A stretch of 64,000 nt of DNA from Himantopus leucocephalus (Eukaryota > Chordata > Aves > Charadriiformes > Recurvirostridae), in NCBI GenBank assembly GCA_003993805.1, contig RSEF01000005.1, positions 21,241,647 through 21,305,646 of the forward strand, given 5' to 3'. The notes below the pieces were generated by a model that was not told the origin of the DNA, did not search any database, and worked only from the letters and a program-made list of their open reading frames with translations. The first letter of the stretch is position 1. Every line of letters begins with the position of its first letter. Shown here one piece after another: positions 53,030 through 62,935 of the stretch. The position numbers were made by a program, and so were the translations under genes.

Positions 53030-53331
53030 TTGTGGTTTTTTTGTTTGTTTGTCTGAGGTTTTTTTGGTGGGTGTTTTTTTGTTTTGTTTGCTTTTGTTGT
53101 TGTTTGTTTTGGGGGGTTTGTTCATNTTTTTTTGGTGGGTGTTTTTTTGTTTTGTTTGCTTTTGTTGTTGTTTGTTTTTGGGGGTTTGTTCATTTGGTTG
53201 GTTTTTTTTATTTGGAAATTTGGTAAAGGATTCTTTCCCCACTTTTTTCCTACTTTGCCTTTCTCTTTAGCTATGCCAGATTCCTTTTGACATNGGTTTT
53301 TTTTATTTGGAAATTTGGTAAAGGATTCTTT
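53030..53331. repeat. T/G-rich block with two tandem duplications around single Ns
   Basis: A 67-bp T/G-rich unit at 53059-53125 is repeated at 53127-53193 with one visible mismatch, the copies joined by an N at 53126. A 37-bp unit at 53200-53236 recurs at 53295-53331, immediately after an N at 53294. Frames reading GGVFLFCLL-like repeats on the plus strand and lysine/asparagine-rich repeats on the minus strand are translations of low complexity, not genes. Confidence 0.9.
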
Positions 53332-55980
53332 TTTTTTGTATTTCCTCTGGATTTCTTACATTCTTTAATACAGATCTTTAAATAATCTGCAATTACAAAG
53401 ATTTCTTTCTTATGCCCTTTTATTTTCTCTTCAACAAATTTACCAATTTTTATGTAGACTTTTTTTTCAAATAAGGCAAAATAGTAATGAATCAGAGTTG
53501 AGATCTAAATGTGCTATGACACAGCCTATTGAAGAACACCACCGATGATTAATAGAAATCTTAAAGAACATAGAGTACAATAATTTAATAGTTACATAAT
53601 ATTTACATTGTTTTAAAAATTGCACAAATTAATTTATAAATCTGCATAATCAACTATGTGGCTGTAGAATAAGAGTATTTCCATTAGCAAGTATTGACAG
53701 TGCCCATGTACTCTTTGTTCTCCATATTTGTACATATAAAATACCAGATAAGCAAGGGCAGAAAAATAAGATTCAAATGTTCAGTTTTCCAGTTCCAATT
53801 GGGAAATAAAGTCAGTAGTTTCTCCGTTATGAACTAGTAACAGTTCCAACAAGTAAACATGATTTTCACATTACCCTACAATATGCTTCCCATTTTGAAT
53901 TGAAATCACAGTACTCTCGAAGACAATATGTTGTCAAGTAACAATTCAATTAAACAGGCAAACCATCTATCATCAGTGCTCAGTGATTAAAATGTCCCGT
54001 TATCAGCACTATCATCCATTAGTTAAAGGCAAGATCCATTTCAGCAGAGGAAAATCAGCAAAATTAGTTGCAACAAATTTGATTAATCGTCTCCTAATTA
54101 CCAAAGACTGACAGAATTATTTTTTTTTCTTCTATTTTGTTTTAAAGAAGACAATTCAAAATCAGCTACTATGGAAATGCCTGAAGATAAAAATAATTAA
54201 AGCTAGTAATACTATGCCTACTGCTCAATTTTTAAAATGGTATTTGTGATCGTCTGTGACTTGTCTGTATTAGATATTACTAACCTTTTCTTAACATTAT
54301 GTGGAAAGCTTTAAATATGTGCACTTTGCCTGAGATAAAACAAATTGCTTTCTTCACTGAATTAAAGCATTAAGGATGCAGAAGAGTAGGCTATCTGGCA
54401 ATAATATCTTAAAGAGTAACAGTAGTAATCAAAATCCAGAAGATTTTTAAAGACAGAGAAATTGTATAACAATAGCATCTTCAGTTTTTCTCACCACTAC
54501 TAAATACAGACGAAACCATTCAGAGGAAGGTGCACATCCATTAGACATAGCACCTATGAAGGTGAACAAAGTGTAGGGAAGATGAATTTTTCCTCTCTTT
54601 TTCACCTGCTGTGTCCCAGCAGTCTTTGTACACCTTAGAAAAAGAAAAATACTAGGACGTGTAACATATGCTCTTTTTATATCTATGTGTAATAACAGTA
54701 AAAATAACAAAAAAGCAACCTGCAGGTTTAGAGTAGGGTAGTGATACCATCCAAGTTGGGTGTCTAGGATTTTTAGGGTCCTCAGAAGTGAAAGGCAGGC
54801 TAAATTACGCAGTTTGAATTAGCATTCGTTTCTGATTTGTCTTTGGAATTTTCTCTCTTTCTCAACATCAGCAATTCAGTGAGGCCAGAGAAGTCATCTT
54901 AATCAATCGATTTAAGGACTATAGTCGAAGATTTGAATTTAACAAAAATATCTCTATTTCCTTCCACTTTTAAAGCCCCTTATTTTACTAATTTTGTTGT
55001 TGTTTATCAGTCTTCAGATTTTATTTTGTTTGAAGGCAGGACTTATATCTCCATCCAGAGACACAGAAATAAAGCAAAGCAGAGTTTTTGATAAATCAGC
55101 AATTGAAACTGAATGTTGATGAATGGGGATCTGTCCTAAACAAAATATTTGATCAAATGATAATGATTTATTATTCTCAATTAAGTTGCATGTTCCCATA
55201 TTTGTATTTTTAGTCTATCATTTCAGAATATTGAAATCCTGAAAATCCAGTTCCAAAACATTCCTCTTAAGTTTCAAGTTAGGTTTGAATGTTGTGGCTA
55301 GTTCACATTTAATTCAAATTAACAAGAGATAAGACGTAATTAGAAAGAGATTAGATCATCTATGATATCGTGGTTGAGTGAATTGTATTACTATGAAGCT
55401 TTTACTTCTTTCAAATAACAGTGACTCTACCTGAAGAGTAATTGAGGTATACATTTTTCAAAAATTCCATGAACTTCTCAGGGTGAACCTATTATGTAAA
55501 GGAAGACAGGGGCTTGTCTTCTGTTATGCAGTATTTCCCACATTTTTGGGCCTTGTGCATAATGGTATTAAAATATAAAAACAGAGCTATGATGTATACA
55601 TCCTTGCTGAACATATTTGCAGTTTAATTAAGTACATTGTTGTAATCTTGCATTTATTTTACACCTTATTGTTCAGGATTTTGATGAGAAAAACCTACAG
55701 TTATAAGCACTGGCAAATAGATCAGGTTTTCCTTCCTGCTGGCATGCTAATAACCTAACTTTATTCTGATACCAACTGTTTTATACATCAAATGCTAATA
55801 ACCCAAGCAAAAATCACTGCAATCTGAGACAAATATTGTGGCCAGATATTTATATAGTGAAAACTGCATTGTTAAACGGGAAAACATTGCAGGAGTCCAC
55901 CTCAGATCACTGATGAAATTTAAGTTCTCTCATCTACCAGTTCATGCTATTGAGAGAAAATGGATGTGATTTAATACCTC
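53332..55980. other. Unique AT-rich noncoding DNA
   Basis: No gene is visible. 54050-54125 contains GATTAATCGTC and CTAATTACC, compact homeodomain-like words in otherwise complex sequence. Other frames are short and unsupported. Confidence 0.62.
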
Positions 55981-56133
55981 ACAGAATCACAGAATGGTCA
56001 GGGTGGGAAGGGACTTCTGGAGATCATCTAGTCCAACCCCCCTGGCCAGAGCAGGGCCACCTACAGCAAGTTGCATAGGATGGCATGCAGGCGGGTTTTG
56101 AATGTCTCCAGAGTCGGAAACTCCACAACCTCT
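55981..56133 (-). repeat. CR1 3' end fragment, cut by a gap
   Basis: CACAGAATCACAGAATGG (tail), AGGGTGGGAAGGGACTTCTGG, then ATCATCTAGTCCAACCCCCC and CTCCAGAGTCGGAAACTCC match the CR1 3' UTR and ORF2 end in reverse complement. The sequence runs into a 100-N gap. It is probably the 3' end of the same insertion as 56799-58254, since both are on the minus strand and non-overlapping in the element. Confidence 0.9.
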
Positions 56134-56233
56134 NNNNNNNNNNNNNNNNNNNNNNNNNNNNNNNNNNNNNNNNNNNNNNNNNNNNNNNNNNNNNNNNNNN
56201 NNNNNNNNNNNNNNNNNNNNNNNNNNNNNNNNN
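56134..56233. other. Assembly gap, exactly 100 N
   Basis: This is a default-size scaffold gap inside repeats. The strand of CR1 sequence changes across it. Confidence 0.99.
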
Positions 56234-56310
56234 GCTGGAGTGTGTCCAGACAAGGGCAACAAAACTGGTGAGGGGTCTGGGAGAAAACTCTTATGAGGAA
56301 CAACTGAGCA
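56234..56310 (+). repeat. CR1 ORF2 C-terminal fragment in the opposite orientation
   Basis: GCTGGAGTGTGTCCAGACAAG, GGGCAACAAAACTGGTGAGG and CTTATGAGGAACAACTGAG match the CR1 ORF2 C-terminal coding sequence on the plus strand (LECVQTRATKLVRGL, then SYEEQLS). Both neighbours, 55981-56133 and 56799 onward, are CR1 on the minus strand. About the same part of the element is also present in the 56799 copy. Confidence 0.85.
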
Positions 56311-56312
56311 AA

Positions 56313-56798
56313 GTAAGAGTATAGTCACCACCATAGGCCATTTTCGACCTCTCGGCGGTCCTCTTGGCATCAGCAGTGTCCTGATGACTCACGATCCTCT
56401 GATCACAACAATGGCGGAGGTCCCTGGGTTCCCAATTTGTGGAGGGACATGGTACTAATTTATAGTTAAAGTCTGCTTGATACTTGACCAATCAGTATAG
56501 GCGCCACTTTTGCTTGGCCAATCTTTGCGTAACAAGTATCTCGGAAGACGGTTGCCCCTGATGTACCCATTGGTGGTCACGTACACCACATCAGCGGACA
56601 ACTTTAGCACATCTTGTAGCTTAGTTCAGCAAGTTTTGGGTGCCCACTTAGTTCGGCAAGTTTCAAGTACCTCTGGCCTCCATCACAAACAGGATATGGC
56701 TTGTCTGCTTGTGATAAGAGACATCTGGACTACTGGTTTCCTATGATTAATTCTGCTTGTGGTAAACGAATTTTGAGACATCTTATCGGTCTCCTACA
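56313..56798 (-). mobile_element. Probable LTR, about 490 bp
   Basis: On the minus strand it starts TGTAGGAGACCG directly at the edge of CR1 sequence (56798/56799). It contains two inverted CCAAT boxes (ATTGGCC, ATTGGTC), then a TATAAATT box (56457-56464) and a GTGAGT splice-donor-like word (56387-56392). This promoter arrangement is typical of retroviral U3/R. The 3' end is uncertain: CTCTTACT before CR1-like sequence would fit an ACA end with one change. No target-site duplication and no AATAAA are visible. It could be a solo LTR or one end of a larger element lost in the gap. Confidence 0.52.
56457..56464 (-). promoter_or_regulatory. TATA box with upstream CCAAT boxes in probable LTR
   Basis: The minus strand reads TTTAACTATAAATTAG. 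Two ATTGG (reverse CCAAT) words lie within about 70 bases upstream. The spacing suits a polymerase II core promoter, but activity is inferred. Confidence 0.5.
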
Positions 56799-58254
56799 GC
56801 CCCTCAGCCTTTTCTTCTCTAAGCTGAACAGGCTAAGTGACCTCAGCTGCTCCTCATAAGCCTTGCCCTAAAGACCTTTCACCGTCTTGATTGCCCTCCT
56901 CTGGACACACACAAATAGTTTGATGTCCTTCTTATATTGAGGCACCCAAAACTGCATGCAGTACTTAAGGTGGCGTCACACCAGTGCAGAGTGGGACCAT
57001 CACCTCCCTCAACCAGCAAGCTGTGTTGTGTTTGATGCACCCCAGGACATGGTTGACCCTTTTTTTTGGTGGCTGCCCAGCTCTCTAGTCTATCCAGACT
57101 CACTGTAAGACCTCTCTACCCTTGAGGGAGTCCACTGTTCCTCCTAGTTTAGTATCATTGGCAAATATACTTAATGTACATTCAATTCCGATATCTACAT
57201 AATTTATAAAAATATTAAAGAGCACTGGCCCTAAAATTGAGCCCTGGGGAACCCCACTGGTGACTGGCTGCCAGCCTGATGTAAACTGATTTACTATAAC
57301 ACTTTGAGCCCAACCCATCAGTCAGTTGTTCACCCAGTGTATTATGGACTTGTCTAGCTGTAATACTGAACATTTTGTCCAGAAGGATACTGGGAGAGAC
57401 AGTATCAAAAGCTTTGCTAAAATCCAAACCCACAACATCTACTGGCTTCTCTTGATCAACTAGATGGCCGACCTTGTCATAAAAGGAAATTTAGTTAAAC
57501 AGGACTTTCTCCTCGTGAACCCATGATCAATGAGTACATTGTCTCTCGAGTGTTTTTGAATAACTCCCAGAATAATCTTCTTCATAATTTTACCAGGCAC
57601 TGAAGTGAGAGTAACTGGACTGTAATTATCAGGGTCTTCCTTCTTACCCGTCTTGAGATTTGGCAGAACGTTTGCCAGCTTCCAGTCGACTGGGACCTCT
57701 CCAGACTCCCAAGAGTGTTGAAAAATAATGGAGAGACATCCTGCGATAACATCAGCCAGCTCTTTCAGTATCCTAAGATAAATCACATTGGGCCCCATAG
57801 GCTCCTATGAATCCAGCTGGAGCAGCAAATATTGAACAAGTTCAGAGTTGGCTGGGAGTTTATCATTACACCAGTTACAGTCCTCCAGCACAGGGCTCCT
57901 GGGGTCCCAGGGCCCATCATCAGTGTTAAAGACAGAGGCAAAGAAGATATTAAACGTCTCTGCTTTGTCTACGTCCCTATTTGTGAGATGACCGACCTGA
58001 TCAAATAACAGACCAATGTTACCTCTGATCCTCCTTTTGCTGTTAGCTTATATAAAAAAGCCCTTTTTGTTGTCCTTCACAGTGCTGGCCAGCTTGAACT
58101 CTAGTCGAGCTTTGGCAGCACAAATTTTGTCCCTACAGTGGCTAACAGAATCTGTATATTCCCCCTGTGTCTCCTGTCCTTGCTTCCAATGCCTATACAT
58201 GTTCCTTTTCCACCTAAGTTCTAGAAGAAGATGTCTGCTCAATACTTCCCTCAA
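56799..58254 (-). pseudogene. CR1 LINE ORF2 fragment with broken reverse transcriptase
   Basis: This is a 5'-truncated CR1 reading on the minus strand. In order I see the linker before RT (YRHWKQGQETQGEYTDSV, about 58190), the RT N-terminal words ILKELADVIAGCLSIIFQHS and GEVPVDWKLANVLPNLKTG (about 57640-57770), DNYSPVTLTSVPGK, motif A LDFSKAFDTVSPSILLDK (about 57425), motif [15 protein letters not shown] (about 57250), and motif C reading FANDTKLGG (about 57160). At least three frames are needed to read it, so frameshifts and stops inactivate it. The catalytic FADD of motif C has become FAND, losing the first aspartate. The part next to 56799 is C-terminal coding sequence. The 5' cut at about 58254 is typical of incomplete reverse transcription. 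Confidence 0.93.
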
Positions 58255-61200
58255 AAAAACCCAAACAGCCCAGTTTCCTTTATTTTCTTACACGTTTGTT
58301 CTGAGGTTCTTAAACACAGCAAGAAGTCAGTTAGAGAATGCTTACCCTTTCAATATTAAAACTAGCAGGTCTTAATACGATGGCCACAAAATTAAATCAC
58401 AATTGATAATAAAATGTGTATAATTCATTAGTAAAGAAAAATTTCATTCCAGTATATTCCAAAAACTCAGAAACGAGGAAGTCAAGAAATAATTCATATT
58501 TTGTTTTTAAAAATCTTGAGAACATAATGAAATCTTCATTATTTTGAGAAATTTACCAAATCCAACCATGATTCCTAAAAATGCCTGTAACATTTACCTC
58601 CTATCTCAGTTTCCCATGACACTCCCCACCTTTCTTCATTATTCCTTTGTGTCTTTCTCCAAGAAATTCTCCCATTGTTTTAGAATCATGGTAGTGCTCC
58701 TCCCATCATTTGGCTGCGTACCATGGATTTTCGCTATGTGTATTCATTTCCACTTTCTAGAATTCTTCTCTATATGCCACTCATCTATTGGGGAAAAGTC
58801 ATTGATTTGTTCTTTGCGATCCCTGTAAAAAGATGATGCAATATTAGTTACGCAGAGTAGTTCTCTAATCATCTTTAATTTCTGAAGTTCTCCTGAAAAC
58901 TCTCTAATTTCTATACTACAATACGGATTTTTACTGGTATAAGTATGGATGAAATGTCCCAGACATACTCTTTACTTAAAAATAGAAACTGATAATCTGT
59001 GGATGAGTGGAAAATACTATGTTTTTTTCCCAAACTACAATGCAAAAAGGACTGGGGGAGCACAGGTGACAACAGATTTATTTTTTATATATATACACAC
59101 GTATGTGTAGGTGTGTTTGTATGCATTGCTATTCTATTTCTAGAATGACTCTAGCTCTGAGACTAACATAGAAGCTATGGAAGATTTTACTAGCAGGGGC
59201 TACCTGAGGAAAGGGGCCTTCTTTTCTCTTTCAGTTCTAAAGAGACTCACAAGCACAACTTCCATCTGCGAGGGCTGAATGCTAATGGAGGTTTTGGTCT
59301 TCCAGGCAATGTATTTTTAAGGGTCACTCTCTGCCCTTCTCTAAAAAATGTTAAGAAGTCCACTGTTCTTTTACAGCTGTGAGACTTCCTGAGTTTCCTG
59401 GAATTTTTTTCACCTGAAAACATAAGATAATTTTGAAAAAGGACATAGATGCAAAGAAGCAATGTTAACTCACCGGAGAAACAGAGTATTACATAGAGAC
59501 AATCTCCTTTAAATGGTTCACCAGCACACTTCTGTCTTTTTGACTTAAGCCAAAGCTTCATTATAAATAAATAGAAAGAAAAAGTGGTGCCTATAAAAAG
59601 AACCCTGAGGGCAAGCAAATGGAAAAACTAAAGAAATCTCAAAAATTCCTATGAGGACTAAACTGGAAATAATTACATAATTTAGCAATCACTTGAAGCT
59701 TCAAACACCAGCCAACCTTTCAGCCTGCATCCAGCAGTAGGAAGGCAGGCACTCAGCAATCCCAACACTGAATAACCATACAGTGGAAAATAAACTTGGA
59801 AGTACAATGTGATGCTTTGCTAGGAATTGGATGGTGACAAATGATGATGATCAACCAGAAGATAAACAATAACAAGCAGGCTTAATGACAACATTGCAAG
59901 ATTCATCAGCCCAAATGCATTCATTGCCCACTGGCACAGCCCCCTGGATCTCTTTTTTTTTTCTTATGCCAAATTGGAATTCCCTCTATAATTACCTTTT
60001 CCTCTCAGTCATCTTTATTATTCATTTTACTATCTAAAAAGGAAATTTTTTAGTTCATCACCAAAAAAAGAGGCATTCAGTTTTAACTTACTTTAGATGG
60101 AGACAGATACATAAACACACACATTTTTAGGGGTCTGTTCAATTTCTCTCTGTTAAAAAAACATATGAAATTATGTAAATAAAGAATCAAGGTTGGATTA
60201 ATAAATATGTTTGATATTGAAATCTCTACTCCAAAAGTGGCCAGGATCTGGTGTCAATCAGAGGCAAAAGTGGTGCTGTGTTCATGTAATTGCAGTTGGC
60301 TAACAGCTTGGTCTGATGGGTTGAGATGCTTTGTTTGGAAGGAAGATCAAGGTCTCAAGAATGAAAAGATGCAGATGGGGGAAAGAGGTCAGAAACAGCA
60401 TGCATATGGTGATGTAGGGAGAACTGATAATATGTTAGTGATTTTGGGCTCCATTTGGGCTCCTAAGCATCCTTCAGTTGAGTTCACTGGCTCCATCAAA
60501 TTGGGAAGCAAAAAGTCACCAGCTACGAATGAAAGTATTATTACAAAACATAGATAAAGCCGAAAATTGCTGGCTATAAACATGCATACATCACTGCTTT
60601 ATGCTTTGCAACATATGCTTGTAAAACTAGAATTATTATAAAGCTATCTACAGTAAATACATGAAAAGTCTATGAGGGAAAGGAAAGAAATCAAACATAA
60701 AAATACCTTTATAGCTTTGGAGACTGGGTAAGCATCCAGCAAATCAGCTTTTTAGCTAAATTTCTTGTGTAAGGCCTGCATTAAATATTTTGCACAGAAT
60801 CTCAAATAATTTGAAAGGAGGTTAGTTCTTGAAATGTCTGTCAACCTCAATCTAAATCCATGGAATCTCACTAAATTAATGATGTTGATCACAGCTGGGA
60901 GTCTAAACTCCCTTTCTCTGTTGCTGGCTGTAACTGCTGTTCTTATGCTTTTCTTTCCCTGGAAACCACAAAAGCCTTAGATCATTGTGACATTTGAACT
61001 GTCCCTGACTTCTTGGAGGTCAACACTGATTGGATTTGGTTGATTTTTGTGATCACTNGTGATCACTGCAGAACGGAATCATTTTGGGATTCTCATGTAT
61101 CTAGCGAATTCCTCATAAAATACCAGAATTTTCCTAATGTAAGTTTCATGATATTTCATCGCATGGTACACCAGATGCAGTGAAATGCACGTACCAGTAA

Positions 61201-62204
61201 TAAGTCTTTCATTTTCTTGCCTTAAGAGAAACTTGGTTCATACTTACAGCAGGAAGCCTGGATTATTTTTTCTTATTTCTTTTCCTCCACGGAACATCTA
61301 TTTGGTGTACTGTGTGAATTGTGGAAGCTGTTCAGTAATCAGGAAATAAAATCAAGTTACTAGAAATGACCGATGCTCTCTTTCAAGCACAAGGTGGCCA
61401 TCTGTGTCAAAATGTATTTATAAAAAAAGGTATTCTTGTATCTGTTTAAATTTTGGAGTTGTTCCTGAGAAACAATACCAAATGAATTCAAAATGAAATC
61501 ATTAAAACAAAACCAATTCAGAGTAAATCAACTCCTTTCTGTGTGTCTCTGTCTCAAGTAAGAGTGTGCTGACTTTGGTGTAAGTGTAAATCATATATCC
61601 TGTCTATAATCACAGAGTATTAAATAATTTTAACAAGTGTTTAATTCACAGATAGTAAAAAAGTATATTCTAATACAAAAAAATTAATATGGAACCAAAA
61701 GGAACCAAAACATAATACTACTCTTTAAAAACATGTATTTTCCTGCCAAAAGTATTTGAAGCCAAGAATGGAGATGATTAGAACATTTTCATTAAGGCAT
61801 TAACTACCTCAACATTCAGCTGTTTGAAAATGTTTAATTTTAGGCACAAAAAAAACATGAATCACATTTTAAAATAATGTTTCTGCAGCTTTCATTTTTG
61901 TTAATATAATTAATGAACACACCTTACTGTGTAATGTAATAAGCAAAGAAAAGCAGGATGGTATGAATAAAAAGAATATTTGATATGAAGATATTTATTT
62001 AGTGTCAGGCAGATCCCTACATTTGAATAAATGGACTTGGAATTAGAAAACTATTAAACAAACAACAGTTGTTGAACAAATAGGTGTAATCTATGGGAAA
62101 GACTAAAAACAAGTTTTGCCAGTACAAAAATTTCTTAAAAAGTCCTACGCAGGACTTGTACATCCAATCCCTCCTCTAACTCAAATATAACCCCATACTG
62201 AAAA
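58255..62204. other. Unique AT-rich noncoding DNA
   Basis: There is no recognisable gene. A 123-codon minus frame at 59247-59618 and a 116-codon plus frame at 60207-60557 resemble no known family. A short TATATATACACACG tract lies near 59090. A single N at 61058 lies between two identical GTGATCACT words. Confidence 0.62.
61049..61067. repeat. 9-bp duplication around a single N
   Basis: GTGATCACT, N, GTGATCACT: the same word on both sides of an ambiguous base. GTGATCAC is itself palindromic. It is most simply an unmerged overlap in the assembly. Confidence 0.85.
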
Positions 62205-62425
62205 TTTATCCAGTCAAGCCTTGAAATTCCTGAAGGATGGAGGTTGCACAGCCTCTCTGGACAACATGTTTCAGTGTTCTCACCGTCCACACAGTGAAAG
62301 TTTCTCCTTGTATTGAGTCTGAACCTCTCATTTCAATTTATGCAACCTGTCTCTCATCCTTCCACTATGCAATTCCACATACAGCCTAGCTTCATCTTAT
62401 TCATAACCTCAAATACACCTTCCTT
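62205..62425 (-). repeat. Diverged CR1 3' region
   Basis: CCAGTCAAGCCTTGAAATTCC, GGATGGAGGTTGCACAGCC, CTCTCTGGACAACATGTTTC and CACACAGTGAAAGTTTCTCC follow the order of the CR1 ORF2 C-terminus in reverse complement. A GCTTCATCTTATTCATAACC segment that also fits follows. Divergence is higher than in the copies at 42236 or 56799. The octamer tail is missing. Confidence 0.78.
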
Positions 62426-62789
62426 TGACAAAAGAAATCTAATAGCATATAAATATACAACTTCTTGCTACTAGTTTGTGACTTTTATAAGGGTGGGGAA
62501 AGATTCTTAAGACCTCTGATCCTGAGATACAGGAGTGCTGTAACATTACACAAGAAATGAATGGTAAAGAATACTGGAATAATAAGAATGGAATGATTAA
62601 ATGCATCAAGTTATAGGTTAACAAAAATTTCTGTTGTAAGCTGAAGTCTCTTCAGTTAGAAAACAGGAAGAAAGAAACAGGTGTATTAACTTATCAGCAG
62701 ATGATTATGAGTTATAAATGTGATATGGCTGAGAAAAAGGTCAATATACTTCTGGGATCTTGAAGCAAAGTACAGATAGGAAAATACAA
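62426..62789. other. Short unique spacer
   Basis: Nothing recognisable is present between two old CR1 pieces of opposite orientation. Confidence 0.6.
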
Positions 62790-62935
62790 GTGATGTTGTA
62801 CAACAACATCAACAAGACCTTATGTGGAAGACTGTACACCTGTAGTTACTGCAATCAAAAAAGATAAACTCAACCTGGAACACACATGATAAGTGCTATT
62901 AGGGTAGCTGAGAAATGGAGGGCTTGAAAAGTAAT
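62790..62935 (+). repeat. Old CR1/L3-like ORF2 fragment
   Basis: ACCTTATGTGGAAGACTGTAC, CTGCAATCAAAAAAGATAAAC, CTCAACCTGGAACACACATG and GAGAAATGGAGGGCTTG match in order the C-terminal ORF2 region of older amniote CR1/L3-type LINEs. The equivalent words there describe a picture such as 'RPHLEYCVQFWS' and 'RATRMI', here eroded by substitutions. It ends before a G-run and A-rich tract at 62949-62988. Confidence 0.68.

Noticed and set aside
52976..53290. Frames reading repetitive FCLLLLLFV-like or KNKQQQKQ-like proteins
   Set aside because: They translate a T/G-rich low-complexity tract with single Ns and probable assembly duplication.
55987..56370. 127-codon minus frame and neighbours
   Set aside because: They cross the 100-N gap and otherwise read CR1 sequence in wrong frames.
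58016..58375. 119-codon plus frame rich in leucine
   Set aside because: It is the antisense shadow of the CR1 ORF2 linker region on the minus strand.
59247..59618. 123-codon minus frame with a hydrophobic start
   Set aside because: The hydrophobic segment reflects T-rich DNA; no known domain and no upstream promoter signal. Conservation data would be needed to revive it.
60207..60557. 116-codon plus frame
   Set aside because: It contains no motif that I recognise and lies in ordinary AT-rich DNA.
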